Shown here: positions 45,581 to 54,407 of the stretch, one piece after another | How the letters are laid out: the number at the start of each line of letters is the position of its first letter | Position numbering within the stretch: position 1 is the first letter of the stretch | Origin: Serpentinimonas barnesii | Lineage (GTDB): Bacteria > Pseudomonadota > Gammaproteobacteria > Burkholderiales > Burkholderiaceae_C | Length of the DNA stretch: 64,000 nt | NCBI RefSeq assembly: GCF_000696225.1 | Contig: NZ_BAWN01000003.1 | Location: forward strand, 23,940 to 87,939 | Reading direction: 5' to 3' | Made by a program: the position numbers and the translations under genes | The notes under the pieces: model-generated | Seen by the model: the letters and a program-made list of their open reading frames with translations, nothing else | Databases searched by the model: none | What the model was told of the DNA's origin: nothing

Positions 45581-46426
45581 TCATTGATGCGCCGCGTGGG
45601 GCCGCGGTGGCAAGGCGCCTGCCGCCGCCGGCCGGGTGGTGTCCACCGGCCGGGTTGGGCCAATTTGCCGATCCTGGGTGCGCAAATCGCCGTGGGCGTT
45701 GCGTGCGTGCGGCGGCAAGGCAGAGCGCACACGCGCCTCGGTGGGGCAATTGCTCATGCAGGCGGTGTTGCGCACATCGCCACGGCCATCGACACGCCAC
45801 AGCGGCTCAAAAAACACCTTGCCGTAGCGGTTGGGCAGTCGTTGCTGCACCTGGGCGATGTTTTGGTCGCTGAGCACAAAGTCGTTGGGCACCACTTCCC
45901 CGAGGTAAAGAATATACGCCGTAACGGCATACACCTCCTCCACGGTCAGGCTTTTGGGGGCTTGCCAAGGCATGGCGCGGTTGATGTAGTCCCACAGCGT
46001 GGAGACGCTGGAGAGCTTCATCATGGTCGAGCGCTGCGGGAAGGCGGCGCTGGCTTCGAGGTTGCGCACCCGGCCACGCAGCACATCTTCGGCGGTGGTG
46101 CCACCCACGATGGGCTGAAACACCTCGTTGGACTCGCCAAACACGCCGTGGCAGGACATGCACGAGGCTTCCCAAACTCGCTGTCCTTTGACCACCGAGC
46201 CCGAGCCGCGTGGCAGGCCTTTGAAGTCCGGGCGCACATCGATGTCCCAGGCGCGGATTTCGGCCGGGGTGGCCTCGCGGCCCAGGTTTTGCCAAGGCCC
46301 AGTGGCTGCGGGAGCAGCCTGTGCTGCAGCCGGGCGGCTTTGTGCCCAGACCGAACCAGCGCCCACGGCCCCCATGAAGCCTGCCAGCGCCAGCACCGAC
46401 AGTTTTTTGATCAAGCGGTTTTTCAT
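45581..46426 (-). CDS. soxD: Sulfane dehydrogenase cytochrome subunit SoxD
   Basis: The 281-residue haem partner of SoxC. A signal peptide (LSVLALAGFMGAVGAGSVWA) is followed by a single haem motif C89-MS-C92-H93. Paracoccus SoxD has two haems; here the C-terminal part has only ACMSNC (no CxxCH), a pair conserved in related sulfite dehydrogenase cytochromes. A Pro/Arg/His-rich tail ends the protein. Its ATG overlaps the soxC stop by one base (TGATG), so translation is probably coupled. Confidence 0.9.
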   Translation of the reverse strand: MKNRLIKKLSVLALAGFMGAVGAGSVWAQSRPAAAQAAPAATGPWQNLGREATPAEIRAWDIDVRPDFKGLPRGSGSVVKGQRVWEASCMSCHGVFGESNEVFQPIVGGTTAEDVLRGRVRNLEASAAFPQRSTMMKLSSVSTLWDYINRAMPWQAPKSLTVEEVYAVTAYILYLGEVVPNDFVLSDQNIAQVQQRLPNRYGKVFFEPLWRVDGRGDVRNTACMSNCPTEARVRSALPPHARNAHGDLRTQDRQIGPTRPVDTTRPAAAGALPPRPHAAHQ

Positions 46427-47787
46427 CAGTACACCTGCACGTTGGAGACTTCGCCGTTTTCCGACACCAGCCAGCTCTGGATGGCGTTGTTGTGGTAGAT
46501 CGAACGCATGCCGCGCACGGCGCGCAACTGGTTGATCTTGGGTTGCACGTAGCCGGTGCTGTCGATGGCGCGGCTTTGAATGATGGTTGGCTTGCCGTCC
46601 CAGACCCAATCGATGTTGAAGCGACTCAAGGCCTTGGGCAGCAGCGGGCGCTCCAGCCGCGCGGTGCGCCAGTTGCGCCCCCCATCGACCGAGACATCGA
46701 CGCGCCGAATCGTGCCACGGCCCGACCAAGCGATGCCGCTGATGTTGTAGTAGCCCCGATCGAGCAGTTTTTGCCCGCCCGAGGGCGTGGTGATGACGCT
46801 CTTGCACTCTTGGATGCCGGTGTATTGGCGGTGCAGGCCGTCGGGCATCAGGTCGACATAGTGCAGCACCTCATCTTTGGTGCCCCATTTCTGGTCACCC
46901 ACCTCGATGCGGCGCAGGTACTTGACCCAACTCACGCCCTGCACGCCCGGCACCACCAGGCGCAACGGGTAGCCATTTTCGGGGCGCAGCATTTCGCCGT
47001 TCATGCCCCAGGCAACGATGCAGTCGTCCATGGCCTGCTCGATCGAGATGGTGCGCGTCATGGAAGAACCATCGGCCCCTTCGGCGAGCACGAACTTGCC
47101 ACGGCGCTTGTCGTAGCCCACCATTTCGAGCAGGGTCGAGAGCAGCACGCCGGTGAATTCGGAGCAGCTCACCATGCCGTGCGTGTATTGCACCGAGGGC
47201 AGCGCCACGTTGCCCCACTCGGGCGCGGTGTTGGCCCCGCACTCAATGAAGTGAATGCGCGAGACGCTGGGCAGGCGCATCAGGTCGTCCATGGTGAAGA
47301 CGCGCTGGCGCCGCACCATGCCGTTGATCATCAGGCGGTGTTTGGACGGGTCAATGTCCCACCAGCCTTGGTGGTGGCGCTCGAAGTGCAGCCCACTGGG
47401 TGTGAGGATGCCAAAGGAGCCTTGCAGCGGCGTAAAGCTCACCGAGGCTTGGGAGACGCGCGTCAGGCCCGGGCTTTCGCGGCGCTGCAGGTTGGCTTCG
47501 TATTTGCTGGGCATGCCGTAACCCAGAGCGGCCACCGGCATCCCCAAGCCGCGGGTGTGCTCGGGCAGGTTGAGGATGGCGTCTTCACCGGCTGCGGCAG
47601 CCGCCGGAGTCGAGGCCAGCGCCTGCGTCGAGGCCGCGCCAGCGGCCACCGCACCGGCTCCCATGGCCAGCGCCTTGCCCATGAAGCTGCGCCGCGCCTT
47701 GCGCGCTCGTTCGAGCAGGTCGGTGCTCAAATGGTTTTCGGGGGCCGGTAGCACGCGCCCGATCACTTGGTTTAAATCCGTAGCCAC
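46426..47787 (-). CDS. soxC: Sulfane dehydrogenase molybdopterin subunit SoxC
   Basis: The 453-residue molybdenum subunit that oxidises SoxY-bound sulfane sulfur, recovering six electrons. A twin-arginine-like segment (ARRSFMGKALAMGAGAVAAG) is followed by the sulfite-oxidase fold with the Mo-ligand Cys in RIHFIECGANTAPEW, the YTHGMVSCSEFTGVLL and GYPLRLVVPGVQGVSWVKYL motifs, and the C-terminal dimerisation domain with GRGTIRRVDVSVDGGRNW. It is the first gene of the soxC-soxD-cytochrome-soxY-soxZ run. Confidence 0.95.
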   Translation of the reverse strand: MATDLNQVIGRVLPAPENHLSTDLLERARKARRSFMGKALAMGAGAVAAGAASTQALASTPAAAAAGEDAILNLPEHTRGLGMPVAALGYGMPSKYEANLQRRESPGLTRVSQASVSFTPLQGSFGILTPSGLHFERHHQGWWDIDPSKHRLMINGMVRRQRVFTMDDLMRLPSVSRIHFIECGANTAPEWGNVALPSVQYTHGMVSCSEFTGVLLSTLLEMVGYDKRRGKFVLAEGADGSSMTRTISIEQAMDDCIVAWGMNGEMLRPENGYPLRLVVPGVQGVSWVKYLRRIEVGDQKWGTKDEVLHYVDLMPDGLHRQYTGIQECKSVITTPSGGQKLLDRGYYNISGIAWSGRGTIRRVDVSVDGGRNWRTARLERPLLPKALSRFNIDWVWDGKPTIIQSRAIDSTGYVQPKINQLRAVRGMRSIYHNNAIQSWLVSENGEVSNVQVY

Positions 47788-47874
47788 CTTGGGTTCCTTT
47801 TGTTGGAGCTAAAAAAGGTTTCAGCTCGACCCGCTGTCGCACGGGCTTTCGACACCGTGTACGCGCTGGGCTGT

Positions 47875-47945
47875 CAAGCCAATTTTTTGCAACTATATTA
47901 TCGCCTGCTTATATTAGCTACGGTACAAACCCTAATAAGCCCAAA
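47875..47945 (-). promoter_or_regulatory. AT-rich probable promoter/operator region of the sox operon
   Basis: Within GC-rich DNA this 70-nt patch upstream of soxC is strongly AT-rich. TATATTA occurs twice at a 16-nt step (47894-47900, 47910-47916) and a related TAATAAG follows at 47934-47940. On the minus strand GATAATAT looks like a -10 box and TTGTAC an upstream -35-like box, but the spacing is not ideal. The repeats could bind a regulator; none is encoded in the window. Confidence 0.45.
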
Positions 47946-48028
47946 AAACCCAAGCCCGTGGCAGACCGCCCCAAGTCATCCCTTGGGGGTGTGGAAGTCG
48001 CTCAGGGTGGCGTGCCGGAGCCGCCCGC

Positions 48029-48724
48029 TCAAAGCGGCCGCAGCCGCCCACCGTCCATCTGCAGCACCCGGTCGCAGCGCTGCGCCAGCTCCGGGTCGTG
48101 GGTGACAACCACAAAGGCCGTGCCCTGCTCGCGTGCCAGCCCGAGCATGAGCTCAAACACCCCGGCGGCGCTGGCGCGGTCCAGGTTGCCGGTGGGTTCG
48201 TCGGCCAGCACGCAAGCCGGCTGCGTAACCAGCGCACGCGCCAAGGCCACGCGCTGGCGCTCGCCGCCCGAGAGCTCGGCCGGCCGGTGCGCCAGCCGCT
48301 GGCCCAGCCCCACCTTGTGCAGCCACAGCGCCGCCTGCTCGGCTGCTTCGGCGCGCGGCTGGCGCCGTATCCACAGCGGCATGGCCACGTTGTCGAGCGC
48401 CGAAAACTCGGGCAGCAAATGGTGAAACTGGTAAACAAAACCCAAGTGCCGGTTGCGCAACTGCCCTTGTTGCGCCGCGGTGAGCTGGTGCAGCGGCTGG
48501 CCGCAGAGTTGCACCGCGCCGCTGGTCGGGGCATCGAGCCCACCGAGCAGGTGCAGCAAGGTGCTCTTGCCGCAGCCCGATGCGCCGACGATGGCCAGCG
48601 TCTGGCCAGCGCAGACTTGCAAATCGACGCCGTGCAGCACGGTGAGGTCAATCGGCCCTTCGCGAAAGCGTTTCACCAGCCCTTGGGCGGCCAGCACCAC
48701 AGGTGTTTGCTGGGTGTCACTCAT
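48029..48724 (-). CDS. lolD: Lipoprotein-releasing system ATP-binding protein
   Basis: A 231-residue ABC ATPase of the MacB/LolD type. Walker A is [19 protein letters not shown] (about residues 45-63), the signature is [17 protein letters not shown] and Walker [13 protein letters not shown]. With LolC it drives release of outer-membrane lipoproteins from the inner membrane. Its start region overlaps the end of lolC by 8 nt, so the two are translated together. Confidence 0.95.
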   Translation of the reverse strand: MSDTQQTPVVLAAQGLVKRFREGPIDLTVLHGVDLQVCAGQTLAIVGASGCGKSTLLHLLGGLDAPTSGAVQLCGQPLHQLTAAQQGQLRNRHLGFVYQFHHLLPEFSALDNVAMPLWIRRQPRAEAAEQAALWLHKVGLGQRLAHRPAELSGGERQRVALARALVTQPACVLADEPTGNLDRASAAGVFELMLGLAREQGTAFVVVTHDPELAQRCDRVLQMDGGRLRPL

Positions 48725-49973
48725 AGCGCAGCGCCTCGGCCGGGTTGACGCGGCTGGCGCGCCAGCTCGGGTAGATCGTGGCCAAAAAGGCCAGCAGCAG
48801 CGCGATCAGCACGATCGGCACGATGTCGGCGCTGCGCGGGTCGCTGGGCAAGGTGGTGATGAGGTAGATCTCGGGCGGCAGCAGGGTAAAGCCCAGCAGG
48901 CGCTCCAAGGCCGGCATCAGCGTCTCGACGTTGAGCGCCACCCCGAGCCCGAGCAGCAGCCCAAGCGCGGTGCCGATCAAGCCCGCCAGCGCACCCTGCA
49001 CCATAAAGGTGGCCATGATGCTGGCGGGGCTGGCCCCCAGGGTGCGCAAAATGGCGATGTCGGCGCGCTTGTCGGTCACGGTCATCACCAATGTGGAAAC
49101 CAAGTTGAAGGCCGCCACCGCGACGATCAGCGTCAGGATGATGAACATCATGCGTTTTTCCAGTTGCACGGCGGCAAACCAGGTGCGGTTGACGCGCGTC
49201 CAGTCGCGGATGAACAGGTCGCCGCTGAGCGTGGCCGCCAGTTGCAGCGCCACCTCGGGGGCTTGGTGCAGGTCGCGAATTTTGAGCCGCACCCCGGTCG
49301 GTCCTTCGAGGCGAAACAGCCGCGCCGCGTCTGCGTAGTGCAGATAGGCCAAGGTGGAATCAAAGTCGTGGTGCCCGGAATCGAACAGGCCCACCACCGT
49401 GAGCTGGCGCATGCGCGGCATCACGCCCGCCGGGGTGAGTTGGCCGCTGGGCACGATCAGCGTGACCGCATCGCCCAGCCCCACGCCCAAGCTGCGCGCC
49501 AGCGCCGCCCCCAGCACCACGCCAAACCCGCCAGGCTGCAACTGCGCCAGCGCCTGCTGCGCCTGCGCCGCCGCCAATTGGGTGACTTGGCTCTCAAGCG
49601 CCGGGTCGATGCCGCGTATCTGCGCGCCGCGCATGTCCTCGCCCCAAGCCAGCAGGCCCTGGGCGGCGATAAAGGGCGCGGCCCCAATCACCTCTGGGTG
49701 CGCACGCACCTCGCGCAAGGTCTGCTCTAGGTGCGGGATGGCTTGCTCGCCGGGCGCAAACACCTCGACGTGCGCCAGCACCCCCAGCATGCGGTCGCGC
49801 ACCTCGGTCTGAAAGCCGTTCATGACGCTGAGCACGATGATCAGCGCCGCCACCCCGAGCGCAATGCCCAGCATCGAAACGCCGCTGATGAAGGAGATGA
49901 AGCCGTTGCGCCGGCTGGCGCGACCGGCCCGGGTGTAACGCCAGCCAAGCCGGAGTTCGTAGGGAAGTTGCAT
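48717..49973 (-). CDS. lolC: Lipoprotein-releasing system permease LolC/LolE
   Basis: A 418-residue inner-membrane permease with four helices and a large periplasmic domain between the first two. The N-terminus ([17 protein letters not shown], then [20 protein letters not shown]) and the FtsX domain ([20 protein letters not shown]) are family hallmarks. Only one LolC/E-type gene is here, so it probably forms a homodimer as in systems with a single LolF-like protein. ATG 49973 is used; the open frame beyond it has no homology. Confidence 0.93.
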   Translation of the reverse strand: MQLPYELRLGWRYTRAGRASRRNGFISFISGVSMLGIALGVAALIIVLSVMNGFQTEVRDRMLGVLAHVEVFAPGEQAIPHLEQTLREVRAHPEVIGAAPFIAAQGLLAWGEDMRGAQIRGIDPALESQVTQLAAAQAQQALAQLQPGGFGVVLGAALARSLGVGLGDAVTLIVPSGQLTPAGVMPRMRQLTVVGLFDSGHHDFDSTLAYLHYADAARLFRLEGPTGVRLKIRDLHQAPEVALQLAATLSGDLFIRDWTRVNRTWFAAVQLEKRMMFIILTLIVAVAAFNLVSTLVMTVTDKRADIAILRTLGASPASIMATFMVQGALAGLIGTALGLLLGLGVALNVETLMPALERLLGFTLLPPEIYLITTLPSDPRSADIVPIVLIALLLAFLATIYPSWRASRVNPAEALRYE

Positions 49974-50116
49974 GAAATCGAGAGCGGGTGGGCGCAACCG
50001 CCCGAGGCGGGATCGAAGCGGGGAGATGAATACGGCCGATGGTAGCGCAAAGCGCTGCGGCAGGTGCCCCAAGGGGTGCTGCACTGCGGCTGCACCGACT
50101 CGGCAGCCGCCCAAGA

Positions 50117-50182
50117 CCCGCTCTGTACCCGCTCTGTACCCGCTCTGTACCCGCTCTGTACCCGCTCAGTACCCGCTTAGTG
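50117..50182. repeat. Six-copy 11-bp tandem repeat
   Basis: The unit CCCGCTCTGTA is repeated four times exactly (50117-50160), then twice with changes (CCCGCTCAGTA, CCCGCTTAGTG, to 50182). The last copy holds the stop codon and final codons of the methyltransferase gene read on the minus strand, so the repeat lies across its 3' end. Confidence 0.95.
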
Positions 50183-50833
50183 CGCGTCCAGCGGCGTATA
50201 GCGCCACACCGACGCGGGCGGGAAGTTGGCCGGCGTCCAGGCCTCGCGCTGGCCTTGCAAGCCCAGCTTGTGCGCCGACAGCGGCGACGTGATGCAGTAC
50301 GAGAAGTGCAAAAATCCGCGCCCGGGGGCCACCGCCTCGATGGCGTCGATCAACCCTTGCTGGCGCTCTTGGGGCAACAAGACCATCGGGATGCCGCACA
50401 CCACGCTGCCGATGCGCCCCACCGCTTGCAGGCCGAGCAACTGCGGCAGGCTCCAGGCGTCGCCGCAGATCACCGTGACGCCGGGGTAGGTGCGGCGCAG
50501 CACCTCGGCCATTTCGGGCACGATCTCGACCACGATCAGCCGCTCGGGCGCGATGCCGCCGCGCAGCATGGCCGCCGTGATGGCCCCGGTGCCGGCCCCG
50601 AGTTCGAGCACCATGCCCTCGGGGCCGCTGCGCACCGCCGCCGCCACCAGCTTGCCCAGCGCAGCCGATGAGGGAATGATCGAACCCATTTGCAAAGGGT
50701 TGGCCAACCAGCGCCGAAAGAAAACCCAAGCCCGCTCGGCGGCGCTGCTGGAGCGGCCTGGCTTGGGTTCAGCAGGGGCACCGGCCGCAGCGGATTCGGT
50801 TCGGTTGTGGCTACGCACAGGTACTGGTTGCAT
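50177..50833 (-). CDS. SAM-dependent methyltransferase, phospholipid N-methyltransferase-like
   Basis: A 218-residue protein. The SAM-binding motif VLELGAGTGAITAAML (about residues 75-90) follows LANPLQMGSIIPSSAALGKL, which resembles Rhodobacter-type phosphatidylethanolamine N-methyltransferase (PmtA). Later motifs include VVEIVPEMAEVLRRTYPGV and GSVVCGIPMVLLP. It may methylate phosphatidylethanolamine, or be an rRNA dimethylase-like relative. The final codons fall in an 11-bp tandem repeat. Confidence 0.8.
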   Translation of the reverse strand: MQPVPVRSHNRTESAAAGAPAEPKPGRSSSAAERAWVFFRRWLANPLQMGSIIPSSAALGKLVAAAVRSGPEGMVLELGAGTGAITAAMLRGGIAPERLIVVEIVPEMAEVLRRTYPGVTVICGDAWSLPQLLGLQAVGRIGSVVCGIPMVLLPQERQQGLIDAIEAVAPGRGFLHFSYCITSPLSAHKLGLQGQREAWTPANFPPASVWRYTPLDAH

Positions 50834-50890
50834 GGATAAGGGCCTTGGGTGCAGATTTAAAGAAACAACGCGACAATCACTCTACCTACC

Positions 50891-51955
50891 TTGTGTGAAA
50901 GTTTTTTTGCAGGCCTACCCTTGACCCAGATCGCGCACCAGATCGACCCCTTGCCCCACACGCCCCACACGTCCGCCACGCCCGCCCCCTTGCACCTGAT
51001 CGTGCCCTGGGCCAGCGCCAGCGCGCCCGCCTGCCAGCACCTGCTGTCCACGCTGGCGCTGCCCGGCTTGCAAGCCCTGCTGGGCGAATGGACCAGCGAG
51101 CCGATGCACACGGGCAGCGAGTGGGCGCTCAACGCCCCGCACGAAGCGGCCCTAGCCGCCGCCTTGGGCTGGTCCGAACGACCCGATGGCTGCCTGCCCC
51201 TGGCCGCCTGGCACGCCGACGTGGCCGACACCCCCTGCGCCTGGTTCAGCCCCTGCCACTGGCACGCGGCCATGGACGGCGTAACCCTCAGGGGCATAAC
51301 CGATTTGGCCCCCACCGATGCGCAGGCCTTGTTGCAGGCCCTGCGCCCACTGGCCGAGGCCGACGGCCTGCAGTTGCACCTTGAGTCGCCGACGCGTTGG
51401 CGTGCCGAAGGCGAGCCGCTGCGCACCCTGCCCTGCGCCAGCCTGGACCGGGTCTGGCAGCGCCCGCTGCAGGGCTGGTTGCCCGAGCGCAGCCAGACCG
51501 CGGCCACCCGCACCCTGCAGCGGCTGCAAAGCGAGGCCCAGATGCTGTTCTACACCCACCCGGCCTACGACCGCCGCGCCGAAAGCGGCCTGTTGCCGGT
51601 CAACGCGATCTGGGTCAGTGGCACCGGTGCGCTCAGCGCCGCCCAAGCGCAGGCGGCGCGCGGCGCCGGTGTGGCCACCGATCCAAGCCTGCGCGAAGCG
51701 GCGCTGGCGGCGGACTGGCCGCTTTGGGTTGCCGCTTGGGCCGAGCTGGAGCACCGCCTGCAAACCGACTGGCTGCCGCGCGCCCGAGCCGGCGCCACCC
51801 TGCGCCTGACCCTGTGCGGCGAGCGCAACTGGCAAACCTGGGTCAGCCCAGCGCTGGCCACTGCGCCGGGCCAAGGCTGGCTGGAGCGCTGGCGCAGCCC
51901 ACTGCGCCGCCGCGCCCCCGCACCCAGCCCCGCCACCCTCTTGGCTAGCCTATGA
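50891..51955 (+). CDS. Conserved protein of unknown function upstream of recJ
   Basis: A protein of up to 354 residues that I do not recognise with certainty; similar genes next to recJ in beta-proteobacteria have been labelled phosphoglycerate mutase-like or RpfE-type regulatory proteins without proof. No signal peptide or membrane helix is seen. The stretch ADTPCAWFSPCHWHAAMDGV holds Cys and His residues that could bind metal, and SEAQMLFYTHPAYDRRA and LPVNAIWVSGTG look conserved. The start is uncertain: TTG 50891 gives the longest form, TTG 50921 is an alternative. Its stop overlaps the recJ start (ATGA). Confidence 0.65.
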   Translation: MCESFFAGLPLTQIAHQIDPLPHTPHTSATPAPLHLIVPWASASAPACQHLLSTLALPGLQALLGEWTSEPMHTGSEWALNAPHEAALAAALGWSERPDGCLPLAAWHADVADTPCAWFSPCHWHAAMDGVTLRGITDLAPTDAQALLQALRPLAEADGLQLHLESPTRWRAEGEPLRTLPCASLDRVWQRPLQGWLPERSQTAATRTLQRLQSEAQMLFYTHPAYDRRAESGLLPVNAIWVSGTGALSAAQAQAARGAGVATDPSLREAALAADWPLWVAAWAELEHRLQTDWLPRARAGATLRLTLCGERNWQTWVSPALATAPGQGWLERWRSPLRRRAPAPSPATLLASL

Positions 51956-53694
51956 AACTCACCGTCCGCGACACCCCGCCGCGCGCCGTCTGGGCACTGG
52001 AGCAAGCCGGCCTGCACCCGCTGCTGGCGCGCCTGTACGCCGCCCGGGGCATTGTGCAGAGCGCCGAACTCGACGACAGCCTGGCGCAACTGCCCGCCCC
52101 CGAACAGATGCGGGGCTGCACCGACGCCGCCCGGCTGCTGGCCGACGCCATGCAAGGCGGGCTGCGCATCTGCATCGTGGCCGATTACGACTGCGACGGC
52201 GCCAGCGCCTGCGCGCTGGGCCTGCGCGGGCTGCGCCTGCTCGGGCAAGCGCTGGGCTGGAACCGCGCCGACTACCTGGTGCCAGACCGGGTTCAGGACG
52301 GCTACGGCCTGACCCCCAGCATCGCCGCACGCGTACACGCCAGCGGGGCCGATGTGCTGGTGACGGTGGACAACGGCATCGCCAGCGTCGAAGGGGTGGC
52401 GCACGCACGGGCGCTGGGCTTGCAGGTGCTGATCACCGACCACCACCTGCCCGCCGTGATCGACAGCGCGGTGGTGCTGCCGCAAGATTGCGTGATCGTC
52501 AACCCGAACCAGCCCGGCTGCCCCTTCCCGAGCAAGGCGCTGGCCGGCGTGGGCGTGATGTTTTATGTGTTGCTGGCGCTGCGCGCCGAGCTGCGCGCAC
52601 GGGGTTTATTTACGGCTGCGCAACAGCCGCGCCTGGACCCGCTGCTGCCGCTGGTGGCGCTGGGCACCGTGGCCGACGTGGTGCGGCTCGACGCCCTCAA
52701 CCGGCGCCTGGTGGCGCAGGGCCTCAAGCGCATACGCAACGGCCAGATGCCGGCCGGGCTGGCGGCGCTGTTTGCGGTCGCCAGCCGACGCCCCGAACTG
52801 GCCAGCAGCTTCGACCTGGGTTTTGCGCTGGGGCCGCGCATCAATGCCGCCGGGCGCCTGAGCGACATGCGGCTGGGCATCGAATGCCTATGCTGCGACG
52901 AGCCCGAGCGCGCGCGCGAACTGGCGCAGACGCTGGACAGCATCAACCGCGAACGCAAAAGCCTAGAAGGCGAAATGCGCGAGCAGGCGCTGCAACTGGC
53001 CGAAGCGCTGTGCCTAGAGCGCGCCCACAGCGGCACCCCACCCGCGCTGTGCCTGTACGACGGCGCTTTCCACGAAGGCGTGATCGGCATCGTGGCGGCG
53101 CGCTTAAAGGACAAGCTGCACCGCCCCACCTTTGTGTTTGCACCCAGCCAAGCGGCCGACAAAGCGGGCGAACTCAAAGGCTCGGGGCGCTCCATCGCCG
53201 GCTTTCACTTGCGCGACGCGCTGGACTTGCTCGCCAAGCGCCGCCCCGGCGTGCTGCTGCGCTTTGGCGGCCACGCCGCCGCCGCCGGCTGCACCATCGC
53301 CGCCGATCAGTTGCCCACCTTCGCCGCCGCCTTCGAGCAGATCGGCGCCGAATGGCTAGACGCCGCCACGCTGCAACAGCGCCTAGAGACCGACGGCGCG
53401 CTGGAGCCGCAGTACCGGCGGCTGGACTTGTGCGACACGCTGCAGCAGCAGGTTTGGGGCCAGGGCTTTGCGCCGCCGCTGTTTTGCGAGGAGCTCGAGG
53501 TGCTGTCGCAGCGCCTGCTGGGCCAGAAACACCTGGCGCTCAAGCTGCGCCACGGTGGCGAGGCGGTCGATGGCATCTGGTTTGGCCGCACCGAAACCCT
53601 GCCCGCGCGCGCCCGGCTGGCCTATAGGCTCGACGCCGACGAGTGGCAGGGGCGCCGGCGCCTGCGTTTTTTGATCGAAGCCGCCGAATGCTAG
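51952..53694 (+). CDS. recJ: Single-stranded-DNA-specific exonuclease RecJ
   Basis: A 580-residue 5'-3' exonuclease of recombination and mismatch repair. DHH-family motifs: IVADYDCDGASACALGL (about residues 75-91), VTVDNGI, ITDHHLPA, and the DHHA1 motif RFGGHAAAAGCTI (about 440-452) followed by an OB-fold-like C-terminus. The start overlaps the upstream gene by 4 nt and the stop overlaps the next gene by 7 nt, so the three form a tight operon. Confidence 0.95.
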   Translation: MKLTVRDTPPRAVWALEQAGLHPLLARLYAARGIVQSAELDDSLAQLPAPEQMRGCTDAARLLADAMQGGLRICIVADYDCDGASACALGLRGLRLLGQALGWNRADYLVPDRVQDGYGLTPSIAARVHASGADVLVTVDNGIASVEGVAHARALGLQVLITDHHLPAVIDSAVVLPQDCVIVNPNQPGCPFPSKALAGVGVMFYVLLALRAELRARGLFTAAQQPRLDPLLPLVALGTVADVVRLDALNRRLVAQGLKRIRNGQMPAGLAALFAVASRRPELASSFDLGFALGPRINAAGRLSDMRLGIECLCCDEPERARELAQTLDSINRERKSLEGEMREQALQLAEALCLERAHSGTPPALCLYDGAFHEGVIGIVAARLKDKLHRPTFVFAPSQAADKAGELKGSGRSIAGFHLRDALDLLAKRRPGVLLRFGGHAAAAGCTIAADQLPTFAAAFEQIGAEWLDAATLQQRLETDGALEPQYRRLDLCDTLQQQVWGQGFAPPLFCEELEVLSQRLLGQKHLALKLRHGGEAVDGIWFGRTETLPARARLAYRLDADEWQGRRRLRFLIEAAEC

Positions 53695-54407
53695 TCGCGC
53701 CGACGGCCAAGCCGGTGCCGCCCGTTCGCCGATGCGCAGTGCCCCCGGGGGTCGAAGTGGTCCATGCCGACGCGGCCTTGGTGGTGCTCAACAAACCAGC
53801 GGGCTTGCTCTCGGTACCGGGCAAAGGCCCGGACAACGCCGACTGCCTGAGCGCTCGCGTCCAGGCCCTGTACCCGGACGCGCTGGTGGTGCACCGACTG
53901 GACATGGCCACCTCCGGTTTGTTGGTGATGGCGCGCGGCCGTGAAGCGCAGCGCCACTTGAGCCGCAGCTTTGCCCTGCGGCAGGTGCACAAGCGCTACC
54001 AGGCGCTGGTGGCCGGCATACCCAGTGCGCCTGACGACGGCCCTTGGCACGACATCCACCTGCCGCTCCGTGTCGATTGGCCCAACCGGCCGCGCAGCAA
54101 AGTGGACCTGGCCCACGGCAAACCCAGCCACACCCGCTGGCGCTGGCTGGAAACGCTGACCCTACCCAGCAGCAGCGCGGCCCCCTGGGTCTGCAGCCGC
54201 TTGGCGCTGGAACCCATCCACGGGCGTTCGCACCAGTTGCGTGTGCACCTGATGGCCTTGGGCTACCCCATAGTGGGCGACGATCTGTACGCCCCCGACC
54301 CCGTGGCCCAAGCCACCCCTCGCCTGATGCTGCACGCCCATCGGCTCGAACTGCCTCACCCCACCGATGGGCAGGTGCGGGAGTTCGACGCATTGGTCCC
54401 GTTCTAA
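53688..54407 (+). CDS. rluA: RluA-family pseudouridine synthase
   Basis: A 239-residue synthase without an S4 domain, like E. coli RluA (219), which modifies 23S rRNA 746 and tRNA position 32. The catalytic motif is ALVVHRLDMATSGLLVMARG (Asp about 67-70), with LNKPAGLLSVPGKG and EPIHGRSHQLRVHLMALGYP around it. The ATG at 53688 overlaps the end of recJ. RluA and TruC-type enzymes are hard to tell apart, so the target RNA is inferred. Confidence 0.85.
   Translation: MLVAPTAKPVPPVRRCAVPPGVEVVHADAALVVLNKPAGLLSVPGKGPDNADCLSARVQALYPDALVVHRLDMATSGLLVMARGREAQRHLSRSFALRQVHKRYQALVAGIPSAPDDGPWHDIHLPLRVDWPNRPRSKVDLAHGKPSHTRWRWLETLTLPSSSAAPWVCSRLALEPIHGRSHQLRVHLMALGYPIVGDDLYAPDPVAQATPRLMLHAHRLELPHPTDGQVREFDALVPF

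Noticed and set aside
50117..50182. Tandem repeat as a CRISPR array
   Set aside because: Units are 11 bp with no spacers between them, and no cas gene is present.
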